Shown here one piece after another: positions 1-7,039 of a stretch of DNA of 18,496 nt. A model generated the notes under the pieces. It worked only from the letters and a program-made list of their open reading frames with translations, searched no databases and was not told the DNA's origin. This DNA is from an uncultured Granulicatella sp. GTDB lineage: Bacteria > Bacillota > Bacilli > Lactobacillales > Aerococcaceae. Numbering within the stretch: position 1 is the first letter of the stretch; every line of letters starts with the position of its first letter. A program made the translations under genes and the position numbers. Where the stretch lies: contig CALATC010000118.1 in the NCBI GenBank assembly GCA_937891475.1, positions 1 to 18,496 on the forward strand, in the 5' to 3' direction.

Positions 1-134
1 ATAAAGAATTATTCTATATTGAATATTTAAATTAAAAAATACTCATTTGAATAAAATAGTATTGAAAATAACATACTGATGTGATAAGCTTTCCCTAATT
101 AGGTGTGAAAATAGATATTGGAGGGACTTCGAAA

Positions 135-1325
135 ATGAATGATGAGGTTAGTTTGTATTTCAGGGAGATTTTGGAAAAAGAAGGGATGGACTATATACCC
201 GATTCTGGGATTAAGTATCATAAAACGCTTAAATTTTCTTCTGTTTTGAATATTGAAGATAAATTTGAAGAGTTTTTTAAGATTAATCGTTGTTACTACA
301 CAAATCAAAGATGTTTTAGAGTTACGGATAAAATTCTTGAAATTACAGGGTTTGAAGGAGTAGCATCTTCTTACAATCATATGCTGAGTTTCTTTTTACT
401 AAAGGAAGAAAATCTTGAAAGGGCATTGAAAATCACTAGTGATTTTTTTAGAAAGTTAAATTTTTTAGATGGAAAAACTACAATGGTTTTATCGCAAAAG
501 ATGTTATCTTTAATAAATGAAAAAACAAAAGAATGTTTTGATATATGCATAATTAATAGTGATAAATTATCAACTACTTTAGGTGAGAATAGATTTAAGG
601 GAGAGTATATTAAATTCTATCGTAGAAATAAAAATGGATTAGTTCCTGTTGGTAGTTTAAATATAATTTTTAATAGAGAAAACTATGTTATTGATAGTTC
701 TTTTTTGAAGGAAGTTATCGAAGTTGAGTATTTTGAAAAGAATAGTATTTATGAATTGAACTATTTCAAAACATCTTTTAATAACATTAGAGATAAGATT
801 CCTGAGTCTAGCCTATCAGTGGGATTAAAATGTATTAATTTAATGAGAGTCATTTTAGTTCTTATGAATGAGGGATTAGTATTTGGAAATAAAAATCAAG
901 AGTATATTGTTAGAAAATTGCATAGAATACTAGTATTGGAGTTATATATATTATTTTTGGATAAAGAAATTACTCGTTCAGAAATTGTCGAATTTATGAG
1001 GGATATTACTTTGACCGGCTTATCCGATTTACAAAATATAAATACTATTAATTTTTCTGATCAGTTTTTCTTAGACGCAATTATTAGAGAGACAGAAAAT
1101 TATATTGAATTATTAGAAAAAGGCGTATTGAAGATTTCTATACAAACATTTGATTTGGAAGAAGAAACAATTTTAAAAGAACGGTACGGTATTCCATCCA
1201 AATTAATTAAAAGAATTCGAAATGAAAAACTAGAAAATGAGGATATCAATATACCAATGAATCCATTATATAAAGTTATTAATATGCCAACGAAAAATTG
1301 GATAAAAGCATTACATGGAGAGTGA
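135..1325 (+). CDS. Alanyl-tRNA-synthetase-like protein (divergent paralogue, no editing domain)
   Basis: Seen: a 396-residue protein from ATG 135, preceded by GGAGGG at 120-125. An in-frame GTG at 105 lacks such a site. By eye it follows the AlaRS class II core. Residues 1-50 resemble the N-terminal helix and the PSSSLVPHNDPTLLF region. Residues 57-75 (TNQRCFRVTDKILEITGF) resemble motif 2 (QKCIRxxDLENVG). Residues 223-240 resemble the KSVDTGMGLERL region, 255-268 the GYVLRRIIRRAVR helix, and 318-360 the ExxFxxTLExGL...LYDTYGFPxDL region. The HHTFFEMLGNFSFG motif is not kept (residues 78-90 read SSYNHMLSFFLLK). It stops where the editing and C-Ala domains of a full AlaRS (about 870 residues) would begin. 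Inferred: a specialised or catalytically changed paralogue, perhaps making aminoacyl-adenylate or binding tRNA, rather than the housekeeping enzyme. It is visibly AT-richer than downstream genes and is translationally coupled to the next gene. The 134 bases before it are AT-rich with no clear gene. Confidence 0.6.
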   Translation: MNDEVSLYFREILEKEGMDYIPDSGIKYHKTLKFSSVLNIEDKFEEFFKINRCYYTNQRCFRVTDKILEITGFEGVASSYNHMLSFFLLKEENLERALKITSDFFRKLNFLDGKTTMVLSQKMLSLINEKTKECFDICIINSDKLSTTLGENRFKGEYIKFYRRNKNGLVPVGSLNIIFNRENYVIDSSFLKEVIEVEYFEKNSIYELNYFKTSFNNIRDKIPESSLSVGLKCINLMRVILVLMNEGLVFGNKNQEYIVRKLHRILVLELYILFLDKEITRSEIVEFMRDITLTGLSDLQNINTINFSDQFFLDAIIRETENYIELLEKGVLKISIQTFDLEEETILKERYGIPSKLIKRIRNEKLENEDINIPMNPLYKVINMPTKNWIKALHGE

Positions 1326-1328
1326 ATC

Positions 1329-2165
1329 ATGAAGAAAAAAGTCTTAATTACGGGTGTTTGTGGAACCATTGGGGAAGCATTAGTAAATTATTTTATAGAA
1401 AATGATGCAATAGTTTATGGTGTTGATTATCAAGAAACACAGTTAGCAATTATGAGTAAAAGGATAGATTCATCAGTATTTTATCCAGTACCAATGGATT
1501 TTACTTCGCAAGATTGTTTGAAATATATTGAAGTAATTAGACCAGATATTTTAATTCATGGAGCATCATTGAAGATGACAAATTTTTGTGAAGACTTTAC
1601 TGAGTATTATTATTCAAAGAATGTTTTGCAAACAAAAGTATTTCTAGAGTCAGTATTACCTTTTGTAAAGGAAAGAGTGGTATTTATCTCAAGTGATGAA
1701 GCATATAAACCTCATAATCAGTTTGGTAAACAAAAATTAGAAGTAGAACAATATTTAAGTTACTTAAATGAGAAACATCAAGAATGTTTCATTCAATCGT
1801 TACGATTTCCATTTGTGATTGAAAGTAATGGTTCAGTCTATCATGTGTTTGATAAACTCTCGAAAGAAAATAAACCTCTTCCTTTAACAGATGAGAGAAT
1901 TACAAAACTTGCAACTAGGAAAGAAGAATTTATTCGTGGTTGGGATGATTTTTATAACCATGTTCTTAATTCAGGCGTTTATACATTATCGATTGGAAAA
2001 GAACTTAGTATTAAAAAATTAGCAGAAGAATTAATTGAGAAAAATCATTCGAAGAGTAAGATAGAAATTATCGGATTAACTGGAGATGATACTTTAGGAG
2101 ATCCAATGATGGACTTTAATCATTTTAAACAGATTACAGATTTTGTTAGTGAAGTTTATGAATAA
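1329..2165 (+). CDS. SDR-family protein related to FlaA1/CapD/PseB nucleotide-sugar enzymes
   Basis: Seen: 278 residues beginning 3 nt after the previous stop, with its GGAG (1317-1320) inside the end of the upstream gene, so the two are probably coupled. The N-terminal Rossmann motif is GVCGTIG (residues 9-15). Residues 72-101 (PDILIHGASLKM...NVLQTK) match the PDIVFHAAAYKHVP...NVLGT block of polysaccharide-biosynthesis SDRs. Residues 119-136 (FISSDEAYKPHNQFGKQK) match their STDKAxxPxNxMGATK block, and 184-196 their PVTVTDPEMTRYF block. The usual catalytic Tyr of YxxxK is Phe132 (Lys136 kept), and the Lys of the STDK motif is Glu124. Known: relatives are UDP-GlcNAc 4,6-dehydratases or epimerases of capsule and flagellin glycan synthesis. 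Inferred: it binds NAD(P) and acts on a nucleotide sugar or similar substrate. The changed residues make ordinary chemistry uncertain. The substrate cannot be read from sequence. Confidence 0.65.
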   Translation: MKKKVLITGVCGTIGEALVNYFIENDAIVYGVDYQETQLAIMSKRIDSSVFYPVPMDFTSQDCLKYIEVIRPDILIHGASLKMTNFCEDFTEYYYSKNVLQTKVFLESVLPFVKERVVFISSDEAYKPHNQFGKQKLEVEQYLSYLNEKHQECFIQSLRFPFVIESNGSVYHVFDKLSKENKPLPLTDERITKLATRKEEFIRGWDDFYNHVLNSGVYTLSIGKELSIKKLAEELIEKNHSKSKIEIIGLTGDDTLGDPMMDFNHFKQITDFVSEVYE

Positions 2166-2227
2166 GGATATTTTGTTCAGAATCAATTGTGGAGAAAAAA
2201 TACCTGAATAAAGATGTTACAATATAG

Positions 2228-2256
2228 CTGATAAACAGCCTGAAAAATGGTATACT
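2228..2256 (+). promoter_or_regulatory. Promoter of the zeta-like kinase gene
   Basis: CTGATA at 2228-2233, a 17-bp spacer, then TATACT at 2251-2256 with an extended -10 TG at 2248-2249. The GGAGG ribosome binding site follows at 2272-2276. It separates the kinase gene from the preceding SDR gene. No hairpin terminator is visible between the two. Confidence 0.6.
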
Positions 2257-2283
2257 TAGACAAAGAATTGAAGGAGGAATACT

Positions 2284-2949
2284 ATGGATTCGAATTTAGA
2301 ATATGCACAAAATAGACTAGAAGAGTTTATTTCTGAATTGATTCACGATAGTTTTCCTAGTGAAGAGCTAGATGCAGTATTTATGGCTGGCAGTCCAGGA
2401 GCAGGTAAGACAGAAGTTGCTCTTGGCTTAGCAAATAGATATAAAAATCATATTGTGATTGATGCAGATGCATTTCGAATTCAATTCCCAGGTTATGATG
2501 GTAGTAATTCTAGTCAATTTCAAAAGGCATCAGCATGGTTAGTAGATCAGACTTTTAAATTTGTAGTGGATAAGGGATATTCATTTATATTGGATGCAAC
2601 ATTTGCAGTTTTAAGTGCAGAAAAGAATATTATTCGAACATTAAAAAATGGATATCGTGTAACGTTATTCTATGTTTATCAAGATCCACAAGTTGCGTGG
2701 CGTTTTACGAAAGAACGTGAATTAGTAGAAGGCCGTGTTGTTCCTAAAGATACATTTATCAATGCGTTCTTCCAAGCTAGAGAAAATATTGAAAAAGTAA
2801 AAGAACGACATCCAGAAGTAACATTACATATTATTATTAAAGATTATCAAAATAATATATCCGAAGTACATTTCGATGCTGATAATATTCAGCTAGTACT
2901 TCCTCAGCAATATACGAAAAAACAATTGGAGGAAATGTTAGATGACTGA
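2284..2949 (+). CDS. Zeta-toxin-family P-loop kinase
   Basis: Seen: 221 residues with Walker A GSPGAGKT at residues 36-43 and IDADAFR at 59-65, the place of the IDGDEFR motif of zeta toxins. A second conserved block (FILDATFA) lies near 100-107 and GRVVPKDTFINAFFQAREN near 150-168. The length is close to the usual ~220-290 residues of the family. Known: zeta/PezT toxins phosphorylate UDP-N-acetylglucosamine and block peptidoglycan synthesis. Other family members are simple kinases that are not clearly toxic. Context: it has its own extended -10 promoter and overlaps the next small gene by 8 nt. No epsilon/PezA-type antitoxin precedes it, which is where one normally lies. Inferred: either a chromosomal toxin whose partner is the downstream small protein, or a domesticated nucleotide-sugar kinase. 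Family assignment is firm, toxicity is not. Confidence 0.85.
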   Translation: MDSNLEYAQNRLEEFISELIHDSFPSEELDAVFMAGSPGAGKTEVALGLANRYKNHIVIDADAFRIQFPGYDGSNSSQFQKASAWLVDQTFKFVVDKGYSFILDATFAVLSAEKNIIRTLKNGYRVTLFYVYQDPQVAWRFTKERELVEGRVVPKDTFINAFFQARENIEKVKERHPEVTLHIIIKDYQNNISEVHFDADNIQLVLPQQYTKKQLEEMLDD

Positions 2950-3103
2950 TGAGGAAAAAGTACAACAAATTATTGATAAATATAATCAAAGTGTTGCAGA
3001 ACTCTCTGAAAAAGCTACTGCTAAAGAATTCAAGTTCGTAATGAGTTATATCGCTCAAGAAGCGAATCGTAGACAGCGTGAGATTGTTGGAATGAAAGAC
3101 TAA
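2942..3103 (+). CDS. 53-residue helical protein overlapping the zeta-like kinase
   Basis: Seen: ATG at 2942 lies within the last codons of the kinase gene (ATGACTGA overlap, 8 nt), with GGAGGA at 2927-2932 nine bases upstream. The translation starts MTDEEKVQQIIDKYNQ and ends with REIVGMKD. It is highly charged, lacks Pro and Cys, and looks fully alpha-helical. A strong terminator follows within 5 nt, so the kinase and this gene form a complete bicistronic unit. I do not recognise the family. Inferred: the overlap implies translational coupling and stoichiometric production, which fits an antitoxin or binding partner, though zeta antitoxins normally precede the toxin. Confidence is high that it is a gene and low for any function. 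Confidence 0.75.
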   Translation: MTDEEKVQQIIDKYNQSVAELSEKATAKEFKFVMSYIAQEANRRQREIVGMKD

Positions 3104-3107
3104 TAGA

Positions 3108-3144
3108 AAGCATGAAACTGGAAATTCTAGTTTCGTGCTTTTTT
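3108..3144 (+). terminator. Rho-independent terminator after the kinase operon
   Basis: A 12-bp stem pairs 3108-3119 (AAGCATGAAACT) with 3129-3140 (AGTTTCGTGCTT), with one G-T wobble, and continues directly into a T run through 3144. Confidence 0.92.
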
Positions 3145-3193
3145 GAGTTAACAAAAAAATTTGTACACTCATGTGAAATTCTTCTTTTAGAAA

Positions 3194-3222
3194 TAGTTAC
3201 AATTCGTAAAAAATGGTATAAT
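3194..3222 (+). promoter_or_regulatory. Promoter of the ABC exporter operon
   Basis: TATAAT at 3217-3222 with extended -10 TG at 3214-3215. TAGTTA at 3194-3199 lies at the 17-bp -35 position. The block 3189-3229 aligns without gaps to the promoter of the HAD-ftsY operon (see 6082-6110). Confidence 0.75.
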
Positions 3223-3269
3223 GCAAGAAAAAACAAAAATCTTATTTTTATCGGAAAATAATAGATATT

Positions 3270-3304
3270 TATAACCTCTAAAAAAATTTGTATAAAAGGT
3301 TATA
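3270..3304 (+). promoter_or_regulatory. Leader hairpin upstream of the ABC exporter
   Basis: An 8-bp inverted repeat, TATAACCT (3270-3277) and AGGTTATA (3297-3304), lies in the ~110-nt leader between the promoter and the ATPase start. It is not followed by a T run, so it is not a simple terminator. It could be a leader structure or a repressor operator. Confidence 0.35.
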
Positions 3305-3342
3305 GAGATAGTTTTGATTACTATTTTAAGGAGAGGTAGAAG

Positions 3343-4263
3343 ATGGTGTTTGAAGTGAAGGGTATCGAAAAACGATACAATAATAAGACAATTTTGCATA
3401 ATATTTCTTTTGAAATTCCAGAAAATAACATTACGGTGATTCTTGGTAAAAATGGTGCTGGGAAAACGACATTAATTAAACTGATGTTAGGAATGATTAG
3501 TGCAGATAAGGGAGACATTTTATTTAAGGGAGAGAATCTCTCAGATATTGGACATTCTTACTACCAAAATGTAAGTGCCGTATTAGAGTCAGTCGATAAT
3601 GTTTATCCATTTTTAACAGGAAAACAAAATATTGAATACTTTCTTGGATTATCAAAACAATCTATAAACTATATGGATGATAATATTCAAGCGCTAATTG
3701 ATGAGTTTGACCTAAGAGATGCTATGGATGAACCCGTTGGTGGGTACTCTCGAGGAATGTTACAGAAACTTTCATTAATCATTGCATTAATGACAAATGC
3801 AAAGGTGTTATTTTTAGATGAGCCAACTTTAGGATTGGATTTTCAAAGTTCAAAGCAACTATGTCAAAAAATTAAACAATTATCCACAGAACAGAACAAA
3901 ACGATTATTCTTACCTCGCACCAAGCAGAGATTATAGAATTACTAGCAGACTATGTTATTGTGATTGATGAAGGAGAGGTTGTCTATAAGGGAGATTATC
4001 AAGATTTCTTGCAACAAGTTCCGCATACTCAAGAATTTGAAGCTGTTATTGAGGGAGAAGTGATTCATCAAGAGCTACAATGTCGCATTGAAAAAGGAAA
4101 ATCATACATGAAACGGAATACTATTGATGAGTTAACGGCACTTCTAGTAAAGCATAACTTGATGTCGCATTTAATCAAGATTGAGAAATTAAGTCCAACA
4201 GTTGAAGAAACACTAGACTATTTCTATAGTCAAAGAGGAGGAGCACATCATGAAGTTATTTAA
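3343..4263 (+). CDS. ABC exporter ATP-binding protein
   Basis: Seen: 306 residues with Walker A GKNGAGKT at 35-42, a signature region GGYSRGMLQ at 133-141, Walker B VLFLDE at 155-160, D-loop TLGLD and switch His193 (TSHQ). An extra ~95 residues follow the ATPase core, as is common for CcmA/drug-exporter type subunits. AAGGAGAGG at 3328-3336 supports ATG 3343. It overlaps the permease gene by 14 nt. Inferred: it powers an ABC-2 type exporter formed with the next gene, at the inner face of the membrane. Substrate is unknown. Resistance or bacteriocin/lipid export would be typical for this layout, but nothing in the sequence decides it. Confidence 0.9.
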   Translation: MVFEVKGIEKRYNNKTILHNISFEIPENNITVILGKNGAGKTTLIKLMLGMISADKGDILFKGENLSDIGHSYYQNVSAVLESVDNVYPFLTGKQNIEYFLGLSKQSINYMDDNIQALIDEFDLRDAMDEPVGGYSRGMLQKLSLIIALMTNAKVLFLDEPTLGLDFQSSKQLCQKIKQLSTEQNKTIILTSHQAEIIELLADYVIVIDEGEVVYKGDYQDFLQQVPHTQEFEAVIEGEVIHQELQCRIEKGKSYMKRNTIDELTALLVKHNLMSHLIKIEKLSPTVEETLDYFYSQRGGAHHEVI

Positions 4264-4993
4264 GGCAGAATTGTGGAAATATTTACATGAAGTACGTACC
4301 TATTATCCGGATCATATTGTGAGTGTTGTGGTTACAACGATTGTGTTCTATATGTTTTTATTAGTTCAACATCAACAAATGAATCAAGGTTATGTAGGAT
4401 TTGTGTATTGGTATTTGTTGAGTTCGGTTATTAGTGAAGCAGCGGTCTCTGTGTCTTCGGAGAAACAAATGGGAATTTTAGATCAACTAATTATTAAACC
4501 ATTTCCTTTCGAACAGCTGATTATAGTAAGGACATTAGTGTGGTTAATTGTCAATCTAATAAAAGTTGCTATTGTTTCCATTGTATTGAGTGCGATTCTT
4601 TCGATTCAAATTTCATTCAGTGGGTGGTATATTGTCATCTTCTTATTAACCACAGTTGGTGTGTTTGGATTTACATTAGTATTAGTGGCGCTAACCTTAA
4701 AATATACTAAGACAGCATCATTTGATTCGATTATTTCTTATGCACTATTATTTTTCACTGGAGCTATTTTACCTCATGAGATGATGCCAGAATGGGCCGT
4801 TACGATTGGTCGATTTCTTCCTATTTCTCTAGGGATTGAAATGACGCAATCTCTGATTCAAGGAGGAATAGTTACTTTGTTGGAGTACATATTATTAGCC
4901 GGTCAGTCAGTATTGTTCTTGGTAATTGGTTATGTTTTATTTAAGAAAATTTACCAATCTAGTAAGAAAGCAGGAATTGATAGAAGTTATTAA
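4250..4993 (+). CDS. ABC-2 type exporter permease
   Basis: Seen: 247 residues with about six hydrophobic segments (around residues 22-40, 50-70, 93-118, 125-148, 158-178 and 215-232), a short cytoplasmic N-terminus and a basic C-terminal tail. The segment EKQMGILDQLIIKPFPFEQLI (around 70-90) resembles the coupling-helix region of ABC-2 permeases. RBS AGGAGGAG at 4235-4242 lies inside the ATPase gene, and the ATG overlaps its end, so the two are translationally coupled. It probably forms a homodimer with the ATPase for drug, lipid or peptide export. No clear terminator follows. Confidence 0.85.
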   Translation: MKLFKAELWKYLHEVRTYYPDHIVSVVVTTIVFYMFLLVQHQQMNQGYVGFVYWYLLSSVISEAAVSVSSEKQMGILDQLIIKPFPFEQLIIVRTLVWLIVNLIKVAIVSIVLSAILSIQISFSGWYIVIFLLTTVGVFGFTLVLVALTLKYTKTASFDSIISYALLFFTGAILPHEMMPEWAVTIGRFLPISLGIEMTQSLIQGGIVTLLEYILLAGQSVLFLVIGYVLFKKIYQSSKKAGIDRSY

Positions 4994-5374
4994 TGCAACG
5001 ATTGAGTGTAAACATTTTAAAAAGATAGCGTTAAAATTTAAAAATAATCGATGATTGTCCTTTTTATTCACTTGATATTCGGGAATATTTGCTCATTAAA
5101 TGATAAGGAACAAAAAACTATAAAAATAGGACTTCAAGAAGGAAATGCATAAAAGAACATGAAGTCCATCGTCACATCTTAAGGGGTTACAACCACACCA
5201 AAGAATTGAATTTGCAACAAGTTTGAAAAAAGGCTTAGAAATTTTTATTGGCTACGAAACGATAGAAGAAAATCTTAACCGTTTCGGTATCTTTGAGTTG
5301 ACAATTAGCAAAAACTCAACAGTAATATTAAAGATGAATCTATTTTTTATATCTAGATATTATTATCTATATTT
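4994..5374. other. Gene-poor, hairpin-rich intergenic stretch
   Basis: No convincing gene lies between the permease and the acetyltransferase. Three inverted repeats follow one another: GGACTTCA (5129-5136) with TGAAGTCC (5160-5167), CGAAACG (5255-5261) with CGTTTCG (5280-5286), and TTGAGTT (5293-5299) with AACTCAA (5313-5319). Short open stretches, such as the one reading EVHRHILRGYNHTKELN before 5222, have no usable start and are interrupted. It may be a decayed gene or mobile-element remnant, or a non-coding leader. I do not recognise it. Confidence 0.35.
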
Positions 5375-5383
5375 TGATATACT
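5375..5383 (+). promoter_or_regulatory. Extended -10 promoter of the acetyltransferase gene
   Basis: TGA then TATACT (5378-5383), 21 nt before the AAGGAG ribosome binding site (5405-5410). No good -35 hexamer is visible, as is tolerated by extended -10 promoters. Confidence 0.5.
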
Positions 5384-5419
5384 AAGTACATATTATTTTT
5401 ATATAAGGAGAAAGTTAAT

Positions 5420-5944
5420 TTGCTTAAAAAATTAAGGGAAACAGACTTGCCAATACTTCATACACTAATATATTCATCTGAAAAACCTCGATGGACACTT
5501 TATAATGCCCCTTATTTTGACGAATATAAACAATTAAATTTAGAAACATTTTTACAGTCTGAGAATCATCTTTTTTTTCTGAGTGAAAATGTCCTCGCAA
5601 TTGTTCATGAAGAAAGAATTATTGGAGTTGTTACGCGCTATTGGGAAGACATTAGAACTCGTTGGTTAGAAATAGGAATTGTTATTTATGATGATTCATT
5701 ATGGTCTCACGGTATTGGAACATCTGCCTTACAAGAATGGATTGGGATTTGTTTTAAAGATTTCCCAGAAATTGAACGAGTAGGACTAACAACTTGGAGT
5801 GGTAATCCTGGTATGATGAGACTGTCAGAAAAATTAGGGATGACTCAAGAAGCTAGAATTAGAAAAGTTCGTTATTATAAAGGAACTTACTACGATTCTA
5901 TAAAATATGGAATTCTACGAGATGAATTTTTTGCATTGAAGTAG
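5420..5944 (+). CDS. GNAT-family N-acetyltransferase (RimJ/RimL-like)
   Basis: Seen: 174 residues from a TTG start at 5420, chosen because AAGGAG (5405-5410) is 9 nt upstream and no ATG is better placed. The acetyl-CoA pyrophosphate-binding loop is SHGIGTSAL (residues 96-104, the QxxGxG/A position). Asn129 and the following GMMRLSEKLGM give the typical late GNAT helix, and the last strand is RYYKGTYYDSIKYGILRDEF. The length fits the RimJ/RimL branch. Known: these enzymes transfer acetyl from acetyl-CoA to N-termini, small amines or antibiotics. The substrate cannot be assigned. It is monocistronic, with its own promoter and a terminator at 6045-6076. Confidence 0.88.
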   Translation: MLKKLRETDLPILHTLIYSSEKPRWTLYNAPYFDEYKQLNLETFLQSENHLFFLSENVLAIVHEERIIGVVTRYWEDIRTRWLEIGIVIYDDSLWSHGIGTSALQEWIGICFKDFPEIERVGLTTWSGNPGMMRLSEKLGMTQEARIRKVRYYKGTYYDSIKYGILRDEFFALK

Positions 5945-6044
5945 AAGATAAGCTTATTATTGAAAATTATATAGGGTATTCGACAAAGCATGTTTGTAAA
6001 TTTAATTGATCACCTTAGGACTTATCGAATAATAAAAAACAAAG

Positions 6045-6076
6045 AAGCTATATCCCTGTGATATGGCTTTTTCTTT
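6045..6076 (+). terminator. Terminator after the acetyltransferase gene
   Basis: A 10-bp stem of AAGCTATATC (6045-6054) and GATATGGCTT (6060-6069), with one wobble, is followed by a T-rich tail. Flanking AAAGAA and TTCTTT extend it, so it may work in both directions. Confidence 0.8.
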
Positions 6077-6081
6077 AGGAA

Positions 6082-6110
6082 TAGTCACAAACCTAAAAAT
6101 TTGGTATAAT
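6082..6110 (+). promoter_or_regulatory. Promoter of the HAD-ftsY operon
   Basis: TAGTCA at 6082-6087, a 17-bp spacer and TATAAT at 6105-6110 with extended TG at 6102-6103. Sequence from just before -35 to about +5 aligns gap-free with the ABC exporter promoter: both share AATAGTYACAA and TGGTATAATRCAAGAA. Confidence 0.8.
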
Positions 6111-6202
6111 ACAAGAATGAAATCAAAGCAACACATATATAGTAAAGTGTTGAATGATGGTTCTAGGATACAGATTCCATAGAGTAAAAAAGGAGAGATT
6201 GT

Positions 6203-7039
6203 ATGATAAAAGTCATTGCACTAGACTTAGATGGAACATTACTAACAGATGATAAAAAAGTAACACCTGAAAATAAAAAAGCTATTCAACTGGCTAAAGA
6301 ACAAGGGGTAAAAATTGTTCTTTGTACAGGTCGTCCATTAATGAGTATTTACCATTTATTAGAAGAATTAGATTTATTAGGTGATGATGATTTTTCTATT
6401 AACTACAATGGTGGAATTATTCAAAAAACAAAATCACAAGAAATTTTATTTAAACAAGGTCATTCAAGAGATGATATGCAATACTGCTATGAAGAAGCGT
6501 ATAAAGTAGGATTACCTCTTGTAATGATTGATTTAGAAAGAGCTTATGAAACAACTTATCCTGAAGGAAGACCTTCTATTTATCCAGGATTACCTCATCC
6601 AATTGAGTTCATTACAAAAAATCCATCGGAATTTGAAGCAAGCCATGTATTTTATAAAGCAGTGCTATGTATTGAAGAGTCATTATTAGATGAAGGAATT
6701 CGTCAATTACCTGAAGCTTTCTTCGAAAAATTCAATTGTATGAAGTCTCGTACTTTCTTATTAGAAGTTGTTCCAAAAGAAGTTTCTAAAGGAACAGGTT
6801 TAACTCATTTAGCTGAAATTTTAGGAATTACAGTAGAAGAAATCGCTGCTTGTGGAGATGAAGAAAATGATTTATCGATGTTAACAACGGTAGGATTCCC
6901 TGTAGCAATGGGAAATGGTTCACCAGAAGTAAAAGAAGTAGCGAAATTCATTACGAAGACAAATGAAGAATCTGGGGTAGCTCATGCTATTTATCATATT
7001 TTAGAACAAAATAAACGTGAAAAAGAAGGAGTGAAATAA
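6203..7039 (+). CDS. HAD-superfamily phosphatase, Cof/YidA type
   Basis: Seen: 278 residues with the four HAD motifs. Motif I is DLDGTLL (nucleophile Asp8, acid/base Asp10), motif II Thr42 in CTGR, motif III Lys196 (SKGTG), and motif IV GDEENDLSML (218-227). The large C2B cap between motifs II and III is typical of Cof-type proteins. AGGAGAG at 6191-6197 supports the ATG. Known: this family dephosphorylates sugar phosphates, FMN, PLP and similar metabolites with broad specificity. Its stop codon overlaps the ftsY start (TAATG). HAD genes next to ftsY are common in Lactobacillales, but a functional link is unproven. Confidence 0.92.
   Translation: MIKVIALDLDGTLLTDDKKVTPENKKAIQLAKEQGVKIVLCTGRPLMSIYHLLEELDLLGDDDFSINYNGGIIQKTKSQEILFKQGHSRDDMQYCYEEAYKVGLPLVMIDLERAYETTYPEGRPSIYPGLPHPIEFITKNPSEFEASHVFYKAVLCIEESLLDEGIRQLPEAFFEKFNCMKSRTFLLEVVPKEVSKGTGLTHLAEILGITVEEIAACGDEENDLSMLTTVGFPVAMGNGSPEVKEVAKFITKTNEESGVAHAIYHILEQNKREKEGVK

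Noticed and set aside
105..134. GTG start for the AlaRS-like gene
   Set aside because: ATG 135 is in the same frame, is preceded by GGAGGG at the right distance and begins where AlaRS alignments begin.
2837..3172. Minus-strand 111-residue open frame opposite the zeta-like kinase end, considered as an antisense antitoxin gene
   Set aside because: It runs through the terminator hairpin, lacks a ribosome binding site and reads as a low-complexity Phe/Leu/Ser shadow of the plus-strand genes.
5223..5435. 70-residue open frame from a TTG before the acetyltransferase
   Set aside because: There is no ribosome binding site, the composition is poor, it overlaps the GNAT start and promoter, and there is no recognisable family.
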